Of a stretch of 64,000 bases of DNA, positions 7,944-18,283 are shown in pieces. Origin of the DNA: Georgenia sp. M64 (lineage in GTDB: Bacteria; Actinomycetota; Actinomycetes; Actinomycetales; Actinomycetaceae). Under the pieces are notes generated by a model. It saw nothing but the letters and a program-made list of their open reading frames with translations. It ran no database searches and had not been told where the DNA came from. The stretch covers positions 3,444,599 through 3,508,598 of the forward strand of contig NZ_CP145809.1 in the NCBI RefSeq assembly GCF_038049925.1, read 5' to 3'. The position numbers and the translations under genes were made by a program. Within the stretch, counting starts at the first letter, position 1. Each line of letters opens with the position of its first letter.

Positions 7944-8954
7944 ATGCCGCTCACGCCACCTCGCCTCCCGCGGCCCGACCCGGGCACCGCGCCGCCCCTG
8001 TACGCGGTCGCCGACGGCGAGCCGGTCTTCCGCGGCCGGCGGATGCGCGACCTGGTGGGCACCCCGTTCGAGCAGATCTGGGGCCTGCTGGTCGACGGCG
8101 AGGGCGGCGCCGCCCTCCCGCCGGCCGAGCCGTTCAACCTCCCCGTGCGCACCGGCGACACGCGGGTCGACGTCCTCTCCGCGCTGGCCCAGCTCACCCC
8201 CGTCTGGGGCTACCGGCCGCTGGTGGAGATCGACTCCACGCGTGCCCGGGAGGACCTCGCTCGGGCGTCGGTGATGACGCTGAGCTTCGTGGCCCAGTCC
8301 GCGCGGGGCGAGGACGTGCCGGCGGTGCCCCAGCGCGAGGTCGACATGGTCACGACCATCGCGGAGCGGTTCCTCGTGCGGTGGCGCGGCGTCGCCGACC
8401 CGGAGGCCGTCGCGGCGCTCGACCTGTTCTGGCTCGCCGTCTCCGAGACGGGCCTGGTCCCCTCCACCCGCACCGCACGCACGGCCGCGGAGATGGGGGC
8501 CGACGCCGCCTCGTGCCTCGCCGCCGCGGTCGCCGTCGCGGGCGCACCCTTCGGCGGTGGCGCGGCCGCCCGGGCGCTGGCGATCGTCGAGGAGGCCGAG
8601 CGGACCGGCGACGCCGACGCCGCCATCGCGGCGCACCTCGCGCGGGGCGGCGACCTCTCCGGCTTCGGCGACGAGCTGGTCCCGGCGGACGCCCGCGTGG
8701 GGCTGCTCCGCGACGCCTGCGTCCGGGTCGGCGCGCGCCGGCTGGAGGCCGCCGAGGCGGTCGCCCGCGCGGGCGCCGAGGCCCTCGCCCGCACGTCGGG
8801 CTCCACCCCCGGGGCGAACACGCTCTTCTGGGGTGGCGTGCTGCTCGACCACGTCGGGGTCCCGCCCCAGCTCTTCTGCGCCCTGTACCTGTGCGGGCGC
8901 ACAGCCGGGTGGTCTGCGCACGTCCTGGAGGTCCAGCGCCTGCGGCGCCAGTGA
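7944..8954 (+). CDS. Degenerate citrate synthase-like protein (CitA family)
   Basis: 336 residues from ATG at 7944; ATG at 7932 is also possible. A TATGGT box ends eight bases before 7944, so the message may be leaderless. The sequence follows actinobacterial CitA (second citrate synthase) along its whole length: YRPLVEIDST, ASVMTLSFVAQSARG, GRTAGWSAHVLE. All three catalytic regions have changed. The usual GPLHGGA reads GAPFGGGA (residues 200-206), GFGHRVYR reads GFGDELVP (240-247) and the NVDFY/NVEFW region reads ANTLFW. Both active-site His and the Asp/Glu are thus absent, so condensation of oxaloacetate with acetyl-CoA is unlikely. The frame is intact, which argues for a repurposed protein rather than a pseudogene. 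Confidence 0.75.
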   Translation: MPLTPPRLPRPDPGTAPPLYAVADGEPVFRGRRMRDLVGTPFEQIWGLLVDGEGGAALPPAEPFNLPVRTGDTRVDVLSALAQLTPVWGYRPLVEIDSTRAREDLARASVMTLSFVAQSARGEDVPAVPQREVDMVTTIAERFLVRWRGVADPEAVAALDLFWLAVSETGLVPSTRTARTAAEMGADAASCLAAAVAVAGAPFGGGAAARALAIVEEAERTGDADAAIAAHLARGGDLSGFGDELVPADARVGLLRDACVRVGARRLEAAEAVARAGAEALARTSGSTPGANTLFWGGVLLDHVGVPPQLFCALYLCGRTAGWSAHVLEVQRLRRQ

Positions 8955-8991
8955 GCAGACACCGGGCAGGCCGCCACGGGAGCCCTCACCG

Positions 8992-11020
<2,029 letters not shown>

Positions 11021-11100
11021 CGGGCGCGGCACACGGGCCGGGGCCCGGCGGCGACAGGCCGGCTCTCGCCCGGCCGGACGACCCGGCGCATCATGGACGG

Positions 11101-11718
11101 GTGGACAGCGCCGTCGAGATCCGCCCGCTCACGCCGACACGGTTCGGCGACCTCGAGCACCTCTTCCGACGCCGCGAGGACCCGGCGAGCTGCTGGTGCA
11201 TGTGGTGGCGGCTCTCCCCCGAGGCGTTCTCCGCCTCCCGCGTGGCGGAGCGGCACGACCTCCTCGCGGCACGGGCCGGCGAGGCACCCGCCCCGGGCCT
11301 GCTCGCGTACACCGGCGGCGAGGCGGTGGGCTGGGTCGCCGTCGCCCCGCGCCCGGAGCACGCGCGCATCCCCCGCTCGACGATCATCACGCACGAGGAC
11401 GTCCCCGACTGCTGGTCGGTCACCTGCTTCTACGTCCGCGCGGACCACCGCGGCGAGGGCGTGACCGGCGCGCTCGTCAGCGCCGCGGTGGACCATGCCC
11501 GGGGGCACGGTGCCCGCTTCGTCGAGGCGTACCCGGTGGACACCGGGGACGACGCCGGCCCGCGCAGCAGCTCGAGCCTGTTCCGCGGCACGCTCGCCAC
11601 GTTCACCCGGGCCGGGTTCGTCGAGACCGGCCGACGACGGGGCCGCCCCACCGTGCGACTGGCCCTCGAGGCGAACGAGGATTCCCCTGCGCCCCCACCG
11701 CCGGGGCCCCTACGCTGA
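11101..11718 (+). CDS. GNAT-family N-acetyltransferase
   Basis: 205 residues from GTG at 11101. A GNAT fold is indicated by VTCFYVRADHRGEGVTGALV (beta4 and the acetyl-CoA pyrophosphate loop R-x-x-G-x-G/A) and a C-terminal AGFVETGRRRGRPTVRL. The N-terminus contains CWCMWWRLSPEAF, a motif of a widespread actinobacterial GNAT subgroup of unknown substrate. It lies 80 bp after serC in the same direction. Substrate is not predictable. Confidence 0.8.
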   Translation: MDSAVEIRPLTPTRFGDLEHLFRRREDPASCWCMWWRLSPEAFSASRVAERHDLLAARAGEAPAPGLLAYTGGEAVGWVAVAPRPEHARIPRSTIITHEDVPDCWSVTCFYVRADHRGEGVTGALVSAAVDHARGHGARFVEAYPVDTGDDAGPRSSSSLFRGTLATFTRAGFVETGRRRGRPTVRLALEANEDSPAPPPPGPLR

Positions 11719-11768
11719 ACACATCCGGACCCGTGCCGGAACCGGACATCTGAAGACCAGGACCCGCC

Positions 11769-13016
11769 ATGTCGAACCCTCCCGACGACCGTTCGCCCTA
11801 CGCCCCGCCACCTCCGCCCGGGCAGGCCGGCCGGTCGGCCGGGCAGGGTGCGGACGGTGACACGCCCGGCCAGCCCTACCAGCAGGGTGACGCGGAGACC
11901 TCAGGCGACCAGCAGGGCTACGGCCAGCAGGGTTACGGCCAGCAGGGCTACGGCCAGCAGGGCTACGGCCAGCAGGGCTACGGCCAGCAGGGCTACGGGC
12001 CGCCGTCCGGCTCGGAGGGATACCCGGGTCAGCAGCCGTACGGTCAGCCCTACACGGGCCAGCAGCCGTACTCCGGCCAGCCGCCGTACACCGGCCAACA
12101 GCCCTACACCGGCCAGCAGCCCTACACCGGCCAGCAGCCCTACGGTCAGGGCTACGGGTACCAGCAGCAGTACGGCCAGCCCACCGGCCAGCCACAGCGG
12201 ACGAACGGCCTGGCTGTGGCCGCGTTCGTCGTCGGCCTGCTGTCGATCCTCGTCGCGTGGATCCCCGTGGTGGGCATCGCGGGGATCGTGGGCGGGATCG
12301 TCGCCGTCGTGCTCGGACTCATGGCGCTCAGCAAGGCCAACAAGGGCCAGGCGGGCGGCAAGGGGCTGGGGATCGCCGGGCTCGTGCTCGGCGTGCTCTC
12401 GGTCCTGCTCGGGCTCGTCGTCTCGGTGATCCTCGGGGCGGCCCTCACGGCCTTCCAGGAGAGCGACCTGGGTGCTCCCGCTCCCGTCGTCGAGGAGGAG
12501 CCCGCCGAGGCCCCGGCCGACGAGGACCTCATGGACGCCCCCACCGGCGACGGCGCGACGACCGCCCTGGACGGCGCTACCGGCGACGCCCCCGACCTGG
12601 CCGCCGCGCTGCCGCTGGGTCAGGGAGCCGAGGTGGGCGACTACACCGTCACCGTCACCGCGATCGACCTCGACGCCGACGAGGAGATGGGCGCCGTCGA
12701 GTTCAACGAGCCCCCCGAGGGCCGCTACGTCCTCGCCGACGTCTCCGTGGTCTACAACGGCACGGACGAGGGCGACCCCTGGATCGACCTCAACCACGTC
12801 TTCGTCGGCACCGACGCCCTGCAGTACGACTGGGCGTCCTGCGCGGCCACCGAGCCGAACCCCGTTTTCGACGTCCCGACGATGGGCGCCGGCGCGAGCG
12901 CGAGCTACCAGGTGTGCATGGACGTCCCGCCCGAGGAGATCCAGGGCGGGAGCTTCTTCATCGAGGAGCTCTTCGCGTTCGACGACGCGGGCCGGGCGGT
13001 CTGGGAGATCCGCTGA
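11769..13016 (+). CDS. Membrane protein with Gln/Tyr repeats, DUF4190 and DUF4352-like domains
   Basis: 415 residues. The cytosolic N-terminus (1-140) is Pro/Gln/Gly/Tyr-rich, with six QQGYG repeats followed by PYTGQQ repeats. Then comes a DUF4190-type pair of membrane helices (about 145-225, with a KANKGQ loop). After an acidic linker the C-terminus (about 285-415) has the pattern of an extracytoplasmic DUF4352/telokin-like beta domain ([27 protein letters not shown]) with two Cys (WASCAATE and YQVCMD) that could form a disulfide. Function is unknown; such proteins are common in actinobacterial envelopes. Confidence 0.8.
   Translation: MSNPPDDRSPYAPPPPPGQAGRSAGQGADGDTPGQPYQQGDAETSGDQQGYGQQGYGQQGYGQQGYGQQGYGQQGYGPPSGSEGYPGQQPYGQPYTGQQPYSGQPPYTGQQPYTGQQPYTGQQPYGQGYGYQQQYGQPTGQPQRTNGLAVAAFVVGLLSILVAWIPVVGIAGIVGGIVAVVLGLMALSKANKGQAGGKGLGIAGLVLGVLSVLLGLVVSVILGAALTAFQESDLGAPAPVVEEEPAEAPADEDLMDAPTGDGATTALDGATGDAPDLAAALPLGQGAEVGDYTVTVTAIDLDADEEMGAVEFNEPPEGRYVLADVSVVYNGTDEGDPWIDLNHVFVGTDALQYDWASCAATEPNPVFDVPTMGAGASASYQVCMDVPPEEIQGGSFFIEELFAFDDAGRAVWEIR
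11910..11999 (+). repeat. Six tandem 15-bp repeats coding QQGYG
   Basis: Six near-identical 15-bp units (CAGCAGGGCTACGGC with one T variant in the second) encode repeated QQGYG. A looser 18-bp series encoding PYTGQQ follows at about 12040-12150. Confidence 0.85.
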
Positions 13017-13080
13017 CAGCCGGACCCACCGAGAGCGCGGCGTGAGCCTGCGGGCAGCGTCGGACGCCCTGCCTCGTCGG

Positions 13081-14127
13081 TCAGCCCTTGATGAGCGGCG
13101 CCAGCCAGGCCACCTGCTTGGCGAACTGGTGCACCTGGCCGCCCTCGTGCTGGTTGAAGGGGTAGACGACGATCTCCTTCGCCGGCCCGTCGGCACCGGC
13201 ACCGGCACCGGCACCGGCACCGGCACCGGCAGCGACGTCGGTGCGCGAGCCCGCGCCCGCGCCGTAGTGGTTGAACGCGGCGTACACCGTCGACGGTGGG
13301 CACGTGGCGTCCATGAGCGCCACCGAGAACAGCGCCGGGGCGTTCGCGCGCCGGGCGAACGTGACGCCGTCGAGGTAGGACAGCGTCTCGAAGACCCGCT
13401 CGACGCCGTCCCGGTGGACGGCGAGGTACCGGGTGATCTCGGCGTAGGGCAGGGAGTCGGTGATCTCCGTGGCCCGGCGGTAGTGGCACAGGAACGGCAC
13501 GTCCGGCAGCACGGCGGCGAGGTCGGGGACCAGTCCCGCGACGGCGAGGGTGATGCCGCCGCCCTGGCTGATGCCGGCCACGGCCACACGCGCCGGGTCC
13601 ACCCCGGGCACCGCACGCACGGCCTCGACCGCGCGGACGGCGTCGGTGAAGACCCGGCGGTAGTAGTGGCCGGCGGGGTCCTCCACGCCGCGGGTGAGGA
13701 AGCCCGGTGCCGCGGGGCCGGCGCCGGCCGGGTCGGGCGTGTGCCCGCCGCCGCCCCACGACGAGCCCTGGCCGCGGGTGTCCATGACGAGGTGGGCGTA
13801 GCCGGCGGTCGCCCAGCCGATGCGCTCGTGGGGCAGCCCGCGGCCCCCGCCGTAGCCCACGTACTCCACGACGGCGGGCAGCGGACCGGCGGCGCCGGCG
13901 GGCCGGGTCAGCCAGCCCTTGACCGGGTGGCCGCCGAAGCCGGCGAAGGTGACGTCGAAGGTCTCGACGAGCTCGAGGCCCGTGTCGACCCGCTCGAGCC
14001 TCAGCGCGAGGTCGTGGCCGCGGGCCTCGGCCAGCGTGGTCGACCAGAAGTCGTCGAAGTCCGCGGGCTCGGCGACGTCGGGCAGGTACGACTCGAGGGC
14101 GCTCTGGGGGAGGTCGAACAGCGGCAT
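13081..14127 (-). CDS. Acetyl-xylan esterase / cephalosporin-C deacetylase family
   Basis: 348 residues from ATG at 14127 (MPLFDLPQSALESY is the usual N-terminus of the AXE1 family, CE7). The alpha/beta hydrolase triad is visible: Ser187 in GISQGG, Asp273 in LMDATCPPS and His327 in NQHEGG. The oxyanion strand EYVGYGGGRG is present. CE7 enzymes remove acetyl groups from xylo-oligosaccharides and other small acetylated molecules in the cytosol. An Ala-Gly tract, roughly residues 298-314, has expanded just before the last strand and is absent from usual members. It fits the surrounding carbohydrate genes. Confidence 0.88.
   Translation of the reverse strand: MPLFDLPQSALESYLPDVAEPADFDDFWSTTLAEARGHDLALRLERVDTGLELVETFDVTFAGFGGHPVKGWLTRPAGAAGPLPAVVEYVGYGGGRGLPHERIGWATAGYAHLVMDTRGQGSSWGGGGHTPDPAGAGPAAPGFLTRGVEDPAGHYYRRVFTDAVRAVEAVRAVPGVDPARVAVAGISQGGGITLAVAGLVPDLAAVLPDVPFLCHYRRATEITDSLPYAEITRYLAVHRDGVERVFETLSYLDGVTFARRANAPALFSVALMDATCPPSTVYAAFNHYGAGAGSRTDVAAGAGAGAGAGAGADGPAKEIVVYPFNQHEGGQVHQFAKQVAWLAPLIKG
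13191..13232. repeat. Hexanucleotide GGCACC microsatellite
   Basis: About seven copies of a GGCACC/CACCGG hexamer lie in the esterase gene and encode its Ala-Gly tract. Hexamer slippage keeps the frame. Confidence 0.8.
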
Positions 14128-14218
14128 GGGCGGGAACCTACCGCAGCCCGTGCGGACCCTGCGCCCATCGGTCACGATGGCTCCGACCTGCGAGGACGCG
14201 TGACCGGCGGGAGGGACC

Positions 14219-15286
14219 ATGACTGTCGACGTCGCCCTGGTGGGCGCGGGCTGGTGGGCCGCCAACCACCACCTGCCCGCCCTGGCCGGCCACCCCCACG
14301 CCCGGGTCGTCGCGGTGTGCGACCCGGACCGGGACCGCGCCGACGAGCTCGCCGCCCGCGTGGGGGCGCGCTCGTTCCCCACGGCGGCGGACGCGTGGAC
14401 CGCGGTGCCGGTCGACGCCGTCGTCGTCGCGACGCCGCACGCGTCCCACCACGAGGTCGTCGCGGCGGCACTGGACGCCGGCCTGCACGTGCTGGTGGAG
14501 AAGCCGATGACGCTCACCGCGGCGGACGCGTTCGACCTCGTGCGCCGCGCCGAGGAGGCGTGCGTCCACCTCACGGTCGGCTACACCCACCACTTCCAGC
14601 CCGCCGCGCTGGCTGCGCGTGACGCCGTCGCGAACGACATCGGCGACCTGCTCCAGGTGACGGTCGAGTTCTCCTCCCGGACGGGCCCGCTGTTCGAGCG
14701 GGCCGAGCGCGGCGAGTCGGGCGACCGTCCCGAGGAGCAGCACGCCGAGAGCTACTCCGCCGAGCACGGCGGCGGGCAGGCGCACACCCAGCTCACCCAC
14801 GCCCTCGGCATGCTCACCTGGGTCACCGGCGACCAGCTCACCGAGGTCGCGGCGTTCACCTCCTCCGGCGGGCTCGACGTCGACGTCGACGACGCCGCCG
14901 CGTTCCGGCTCGCGTCCGGGGCGACCGGGGTGGCCGTCGGCACCGGCCGCACGGCCGACGCCGTGCCGGTGCGCGAGCACCTGCGCTACCACGGCACCTC
15001 CGGGGTGGTGGAGCAGGACCTCGCCCGCGGCCGCACGGTGGTCCGCCGCGCCGACGGCACGGCGGTGGTGACCGAGCCGGCCGAGGACGAGCCGGCCTAC
15101 GACCCCGGCGCGCCGGCCCGCGCGTTCGTCGACCTCGTGCGCGGCGAGGGACCCGACCTCGCCCCCGCCCGCCCGGCCGCGGCGACCGTCGCCGCGATCG
15201 AGGCCCTGCTCACGGCCGCCCGGGAGGGCCGGGTCGTCGCGGTGCCCCAGCTGCCGGACCGTCAGCCGCGCGGGGGGAGCGGGTAG
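14219..15286 (+). CDS. Gfo/Idh/MocA-family oxidoreductase
   Basis: 355 residues, ATG behind GGCGGGAGGG. The N-terminal Rossmann fold is complete: VALVGAGWWAANHHLPAL, VVAVCDPD, VDAVVVATPHASHHEVVAAAL and EKPMTL with the conserved EKP lysine. The C-terminal GFO/IDH/MocA beta-sheet domain has the GGGQAHTQLTHALGML helix that carries the usual catalytic His. It likely oxidises or epimerises a sugar or inositol with NAD(P). The gene diverges from the esterase with about 90 bp between starts and overlaps the end of the convergent cupin gene by 25 bp. Confidence 0.88.
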   Translation: MTVDVALVGAGWWAANHHLPALAGHPHARVVAVCDPDRDRADELAARVGARSFPTAADAWTAVPVDAVVVATPHASHHEVVAAALDAGLHVLVEKPMTLTAADAFDLVRRAEEACVHLTVGYTHHFQPAALAARDAVANDIGDLLQVTVEFSSRTGPLFERAERGESGDRPEEQHAESYSAEHGGGQAHTQLTHALGMLTWVTGDQLTEVAAFTSSGGLDVDVDDAAAFRLASGATGVAVGTGRTADAVPVREHLRYHGTSGVVEQDLARGRTVVRRADGTAVVTEPAEDEPAYDPGAPARAFVDLVRGEGPDLAPARPAAATVAAIEALLTAAREGRVVAVPQLPDRQPRGGSG

Positions 15287-16125
15287 GTGCGCAGCCACCC
15301 GCACATACCGGCGTGGCGCGGCCCGGGGTCGGCGACGACGGAGCGCGTCGTGGCGTCGGCGAGGTGGGCGGCGCCCTGGCCGGCCGCCGCGGCGAGGGCG
15401 GTGAGCGCCTCGTCGGTCGCGCGGGTCTGGGCCAGGGCGCCGGCCTCCCAGGTCTGCCGCCATCCCGGGATCTCGTGGGCGACCAGGCGCGCGGCGGCGT
15501 CGTACAGCCCGACGAGGGCGGCGGGGCCGCGGCGCTGGACGGCGTCGACGAGATCGGCGTAGCCGGTCAGCGCCAGGTCGCGGCGACGCCGGGCGGCGGT
15601 GGCGACCTCGAGGGCGTCCCCGGTGGGCAGGCGCGCGGCCTCGGCGTAGCGCGCGGCGTCGTCGAGGACCTCCGGCGGGAAGGTCAGGACGGCGTCCCCG
15701 GCCTCGGGCAGGCCGGAGCTCTGCATGACCACGAGGATCTCGAGGTCGCCGTCGTTGACGAGGCGGTGCACGGTGCCGGGCGTGAACCACAGGACGGTGC
15801 CGGCGGCGAGATCGTGCTCGGCGTAGCCGGCGGAGCCGAGCGTCTGCACGCCGCCGCTGCCCCCGAGGACGACGTAGGCCTCCCCCGAGACGGTGTGCAG
15901 GTGCGGGGTGCCGCCGCCCGCCGCGCCCGCACCGTCGGGGGTGGGCCAGTCGTAGACCCGCAGGTGACTCAGACCCACCCCGCCGGGGAAGCTCGCGGCG
16001 CGGGCCGCGCCGGCGCCCGCGTGCCGGGCGACGTGCCCGCCGTCGTGCGCGGCGTCCCCGCTGTCGTGCGCGGCGTCCCCGCCGTCGTGCGCGGCCGGCC
16101 CGCCGACGTGCGCGGCGTGGCTCAT
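15262..16125 (-). CDS. Cupin-domain protein
   Basis: 287 residues from ATG at 16125, overlapping the upstream oxidoreductase by four bases, so the two are co-transcribed. A His/Ala/Asp-rich N-terminal stretch of about 45 residues (repeated AAHDGGD units) precedes a cupin fold. The metal motif is recognisable as PHLHTVSGEAYVVLGG and later GTVLWFTPGTVHRLVN. The C-terminal 100 residues are helical. Cupins beside Gfo/Idh/MocA genes are often sugar isomerases or sensors; the substrate is unknown. The His-rich repeats may add metal binding or may just be slippage (the DNA shows CCGCCGTCGTGCGCGG units). Confidence 0.75.
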   Translation of the reverse strand: MSHAAHVGGPAAHDGGDAAHDSGDAAHDGGHVARHAGAGAARAASFPGGVGLSHLRVYDWPTPDGAGAAGGGTPHLHTVSGEAYVVLGGSGGVQTLGSAGYAEHDLAAGTVLWFTPGTVHRLVNDGDLEILVVMQSSGLPEAGDAVLTFPPEVLDDAARYAEAARLPTGDALEVATAARRRRDLALTGYADLVDAVQRRGPAALVGLYDAAARLVAHEIPGWRQTWEAGALAQTRATDEALTALAAAAGQGAAHLADATTRSVVADPGPRHAGMCGWLRTYPLPPRG

Positions 16126-17027
16126 GCCCGCACCGCCGCCCCGTTCATCGAGTGGTAGAAGGGGTTGTCCGGGGTGAGCTCCTCCCGCAGGACGGGGCGT
16201 CCGGTCATCGCGGACTGGTACAGCCCCGCGGCGAGCTCGAGCGAGCGCCGGCCGTCGTGGCCGCCGGCGGCCGGCCGCTCGCCGGACGCGAGGGAGTCGA
16301 GCAGGGCGCTCAGCTGGGCGGCGTGGGAGCTGGGCAGGTCGTTCGCCGGCGCCCAGCCGTCGGTGCGGGCGACGTCGTCGACGTGCGCGGCCGGGGTCCA
16401 GCGCCAGTGGGAGTTGTCGTACCCGTACAGGTGGGTCAGCTCGACCGTGGCGTCGGAGAAGTCGAAACGCAGGTAGCTCGTCTCCCGCGGTGAGAGCAGG
16501 GAGTTGACCACCGAGAGCATCGCCCCGGACTCCAGGCGGACCATGGCCATGGAGACGTCCTCGGTCTCGACGTCCCGGTCGAGCGTGCCCGTCATCGCCC
16601 GCACCTCGGTCCAGTCCCCCAGGAGGGACAGCGCCAGGTCCATCTGGTGGATCCCGTGGCCCATCGTGGGCCCGCCCCCCTCGGTGTCCCACCGGCCGCG
16701 CCAGGGCAGGTCGAAGTACGACGGCGGGCGGAACCAGAGCGTGTGGCACACGGCCACGAGCGGGCGGCCGAGGGCGCCGGCGTCGATCTGGGCGCGCAGG
16801 GTTGTCGCGCCCGAGCCGAACCGGTGCTGGAAGACGTAGCTGACGACGGCGCCGTCGCGCTCGTGGGCGGCGATCTCGTCATACTCCGCCAGGGACAGCG
16901 CGGGCGGCTTCTCGCACCACACGGACACCCCGGCGTCGAGGCACGCGACGATCGCCTCTCGGTGGGCGCCGTCGGCGATGCCACCGGCCCCCACGACGGC
17001 GATGCGAACGGCACGGTCGGAGTGCAT
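16122..17027 (-). CDS. Gfo/Idh/MocA-family protein with a shortened Rossmann fold
   Basis: 301 residues from ATG at 17027. The first strand and Gly-loop (IAVVGAGGIADG) run directly into HREAIVACLDAGVSVWCEKPPA, a segment that in normal family members comes some 60-70 residues later. The beta-alpha-beta units holding the adenosine end of NAD(P), including the D/R that binds the ribose and the VVATP strand, are missing in frame. The C-terminal domain is complete (GGGPTMGHGIHQMDL with the usual His pair). It could be an internal deletion that inactivates cofactor binding, or a repurposed protein. It is the first gene of an operon with the cupin. Confidence 0.75.
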   Translation of the reverse strand: MHSDRAVRIAVVGAGGIADGAHREAIVACLDAGVSVWCEKPPALSLAEYDEIAAHERDGAVVSYVFQHRFGSGATTLRAQIDAGALGRPLVAVCHTLWFRPPSYFDLPWRGRWDTEGGGPTMGHGIHQMDLALSLLGDWTEVRAMTGTLDRDVETEDVSMAMVRLESGAMLSVVNSLLSPRETSYLRFDFSDATVELTHLYGYDNSHWRWTPAAHVDDVARTDGWAPANDLPSSHAAQLSALLDSLASGERPAAGGHDGRRSLELAAGLYQSAMTGRPVLREELTPDNPFYHSMNGAAVRA

Positions 17028-17063
17028 GGGGTCCTCACGGCAGGTGTGTCCGGGGTCACGTCG

Positions 17064-17103
17064 ACCCTATGCTCGGTGTCGACCGGCCTGCAAGCGCTTT
17101 CCC
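17064..17103 (-). promoter_or_regulatory. Promoter overlapped by a LacI-type operator
   Basis: On the minus strand TTGCAG and TAGGGT are separated by 18 bp, upstream of the oxidoreductase-cupin operon. The palindrome AAGCGCTT (17092-17099), within GGGAAAGCGCTTGC, covers the -35 box. This is the core of LacI/GalR-family operators, so repression by a sugar-responsive LacI protein is plausible. No lacI gene lies in the window. Confidence 0.5.
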
Positions 17104-17183
17104 GGCATGTGGGCCTACGTCCGCGGACCCCTGCCGCGAACCCGCTGGGGCTCGCGAGAACCGCACCGACCGAGGAGGACCCG

Positions 17184-18245
17184 ATGACCCGTTTCGCCGT
17201 GATCGGCAGCGGCTTCCGCGCCGAGGCCTTCGTGCGGGTGGCGAGCCTCGTCCCCGGCCTGGAGGTCACCGGCGTCCTTGCACGTGACCCGGGGCGTGGT
17301 GCGCAGCTCGAGCGGGCCTTCGGCGTGCGCACGCACCGCGACCTCGCCGCGGCGCTCACCGGTGACCCGGACTTCGCCGTCGTCGCCGTCGCGAAGGCCG
17401 CCTCGGAGGAGGTGGTCACCGCGGTCGCGGCCGCGGGCGTCGCCGTCCTGGCCGAGACCCCGCCGGCGCCCGACGTCGCCGGGCTCGCCCGGCTGCACGC
17501 CCTCGTGCGGGGCGGCGCGCGCATCCAGGTGGCCGAGCAGTACCACCTCGAGCCGCTGGTCAGCGCGCAGATCGCCGTCACCCGGTCGGGCCTGCTCGGG
17601 GACGTCAGCGAGGCGCTGGTCTCCGTGGCCCACGACTACCACGGCATCTCGGTGCTGCGCCGGCTGCTGGGGATCGGATTCGAGGACGCCACGGTCACCG
17701 CGCACGAGTCGGTCGCCCCGCTGGCAGGCGGACCGGACCGGGCCGGCGACCCCGCCGCCGAGCGGGTGCTCGAGGAGCGGCACATCACCGCACGGCTGGA
17801 CTTCGGCGGCCGGGTGGGCACCTACGACTTCAGCTCCGACCAGTACCGCTCCTGGATCCGCTCAGGCACGGTGCTCGTCCGCGGGGACCGCGGCGAGCTC
17901 CGCGACGAGACGGTGCGCCGGATGGTCGACCACCGCACCCCGCTGCTCACGCGCATCGAGCGGCTGGCCGCCGGCGGCCCGGGCAACCACGAGGGCATGT
18001 TCCTGCGCGGGCTCACCCTCGGGGACCGGTGGCTCTACCGCAACGAGCTCCTCCCGGCCCGGCTGCCCGACGAGGAGCTGTCCGTGGCGGCGCTGCTGCG
18101 CGGGATGGGCGAGCACGTCGCCGGCGGCCCGGAGGTGTACAGCCTCGCCGAGGCGGCGCAGGACCAGTACCTCGCCCTGGCGGTGCGCCGCTCGGTCGAG
18201 ACCGGCGCCGCCGTCCGCACGAGCCGGCAGGTCTGGGCGCCGTGA
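17184..18245 (+). CDS. Gfo/Idh/MocA-family oxidoreductase
   Basis: 353 residues, ATG eight bases after GAGGAGG. The Rossmann fold is complete (FAVIGSGFRAEAFVRVA, EVTGVLARDPGR, DFAVVAVAKAASEEVV). The usual EKP motif reads AETPPAP, so the conserved Lys is replaced by Thr. The later domain has YHLEPLVSAQIAV and HDYHGISVLRRLLGI. Divergently arranged from the shortened family member across a LacI-type operator. Probably acts on a sugar or sugar acid. The missing EKP Lys makes its catalysis uncertain. Confidence 0.82.
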   Translation: MTRFAVIGSGFRAEAFVRVASLVPGLEVTGVLARDPGRGAQLERAFGVRTHRDLAAALTGDPDFAVVAVAKAASEEVVTAVAAAGVAVLAETPPAPDVAGLARLHALVRGGARIQVAEQYHLEPLVSAQIAVTRSGLLGDVSEALVSVAHDYHGISVLRRLLGIGFEDATVTAHESVAPLAGGPDRAGDPAAERVLEERHITARLDFGGRVGTYDFSSDQYRSWIRSGTVLVRGDRGELRDETVRRMVDHRTPLLTRIERLAAGGPGNHEGMFLRGLTLGDRWLYRNELLPARLPDEELSVAALLRGMGEHVAGGPEVYSLAEAAQDQYLALAVRRSVETGAAVRTSRQVWAP

Positions 18246-18283
18246 GTGCCTGGGCCTGACGGCGGTGGAGCCGGCCTCCTCGC

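Noticed and set aside
11901-13616. Long open frame on the minus strand covering the DUF4190-type gene and part of the esterase gene
   Set aside because: It is the antisense shadow of high-GC codons; its protein is Arg/Ser/Pro-rich with no family pattern, while the genes on the other frames have clear domains.
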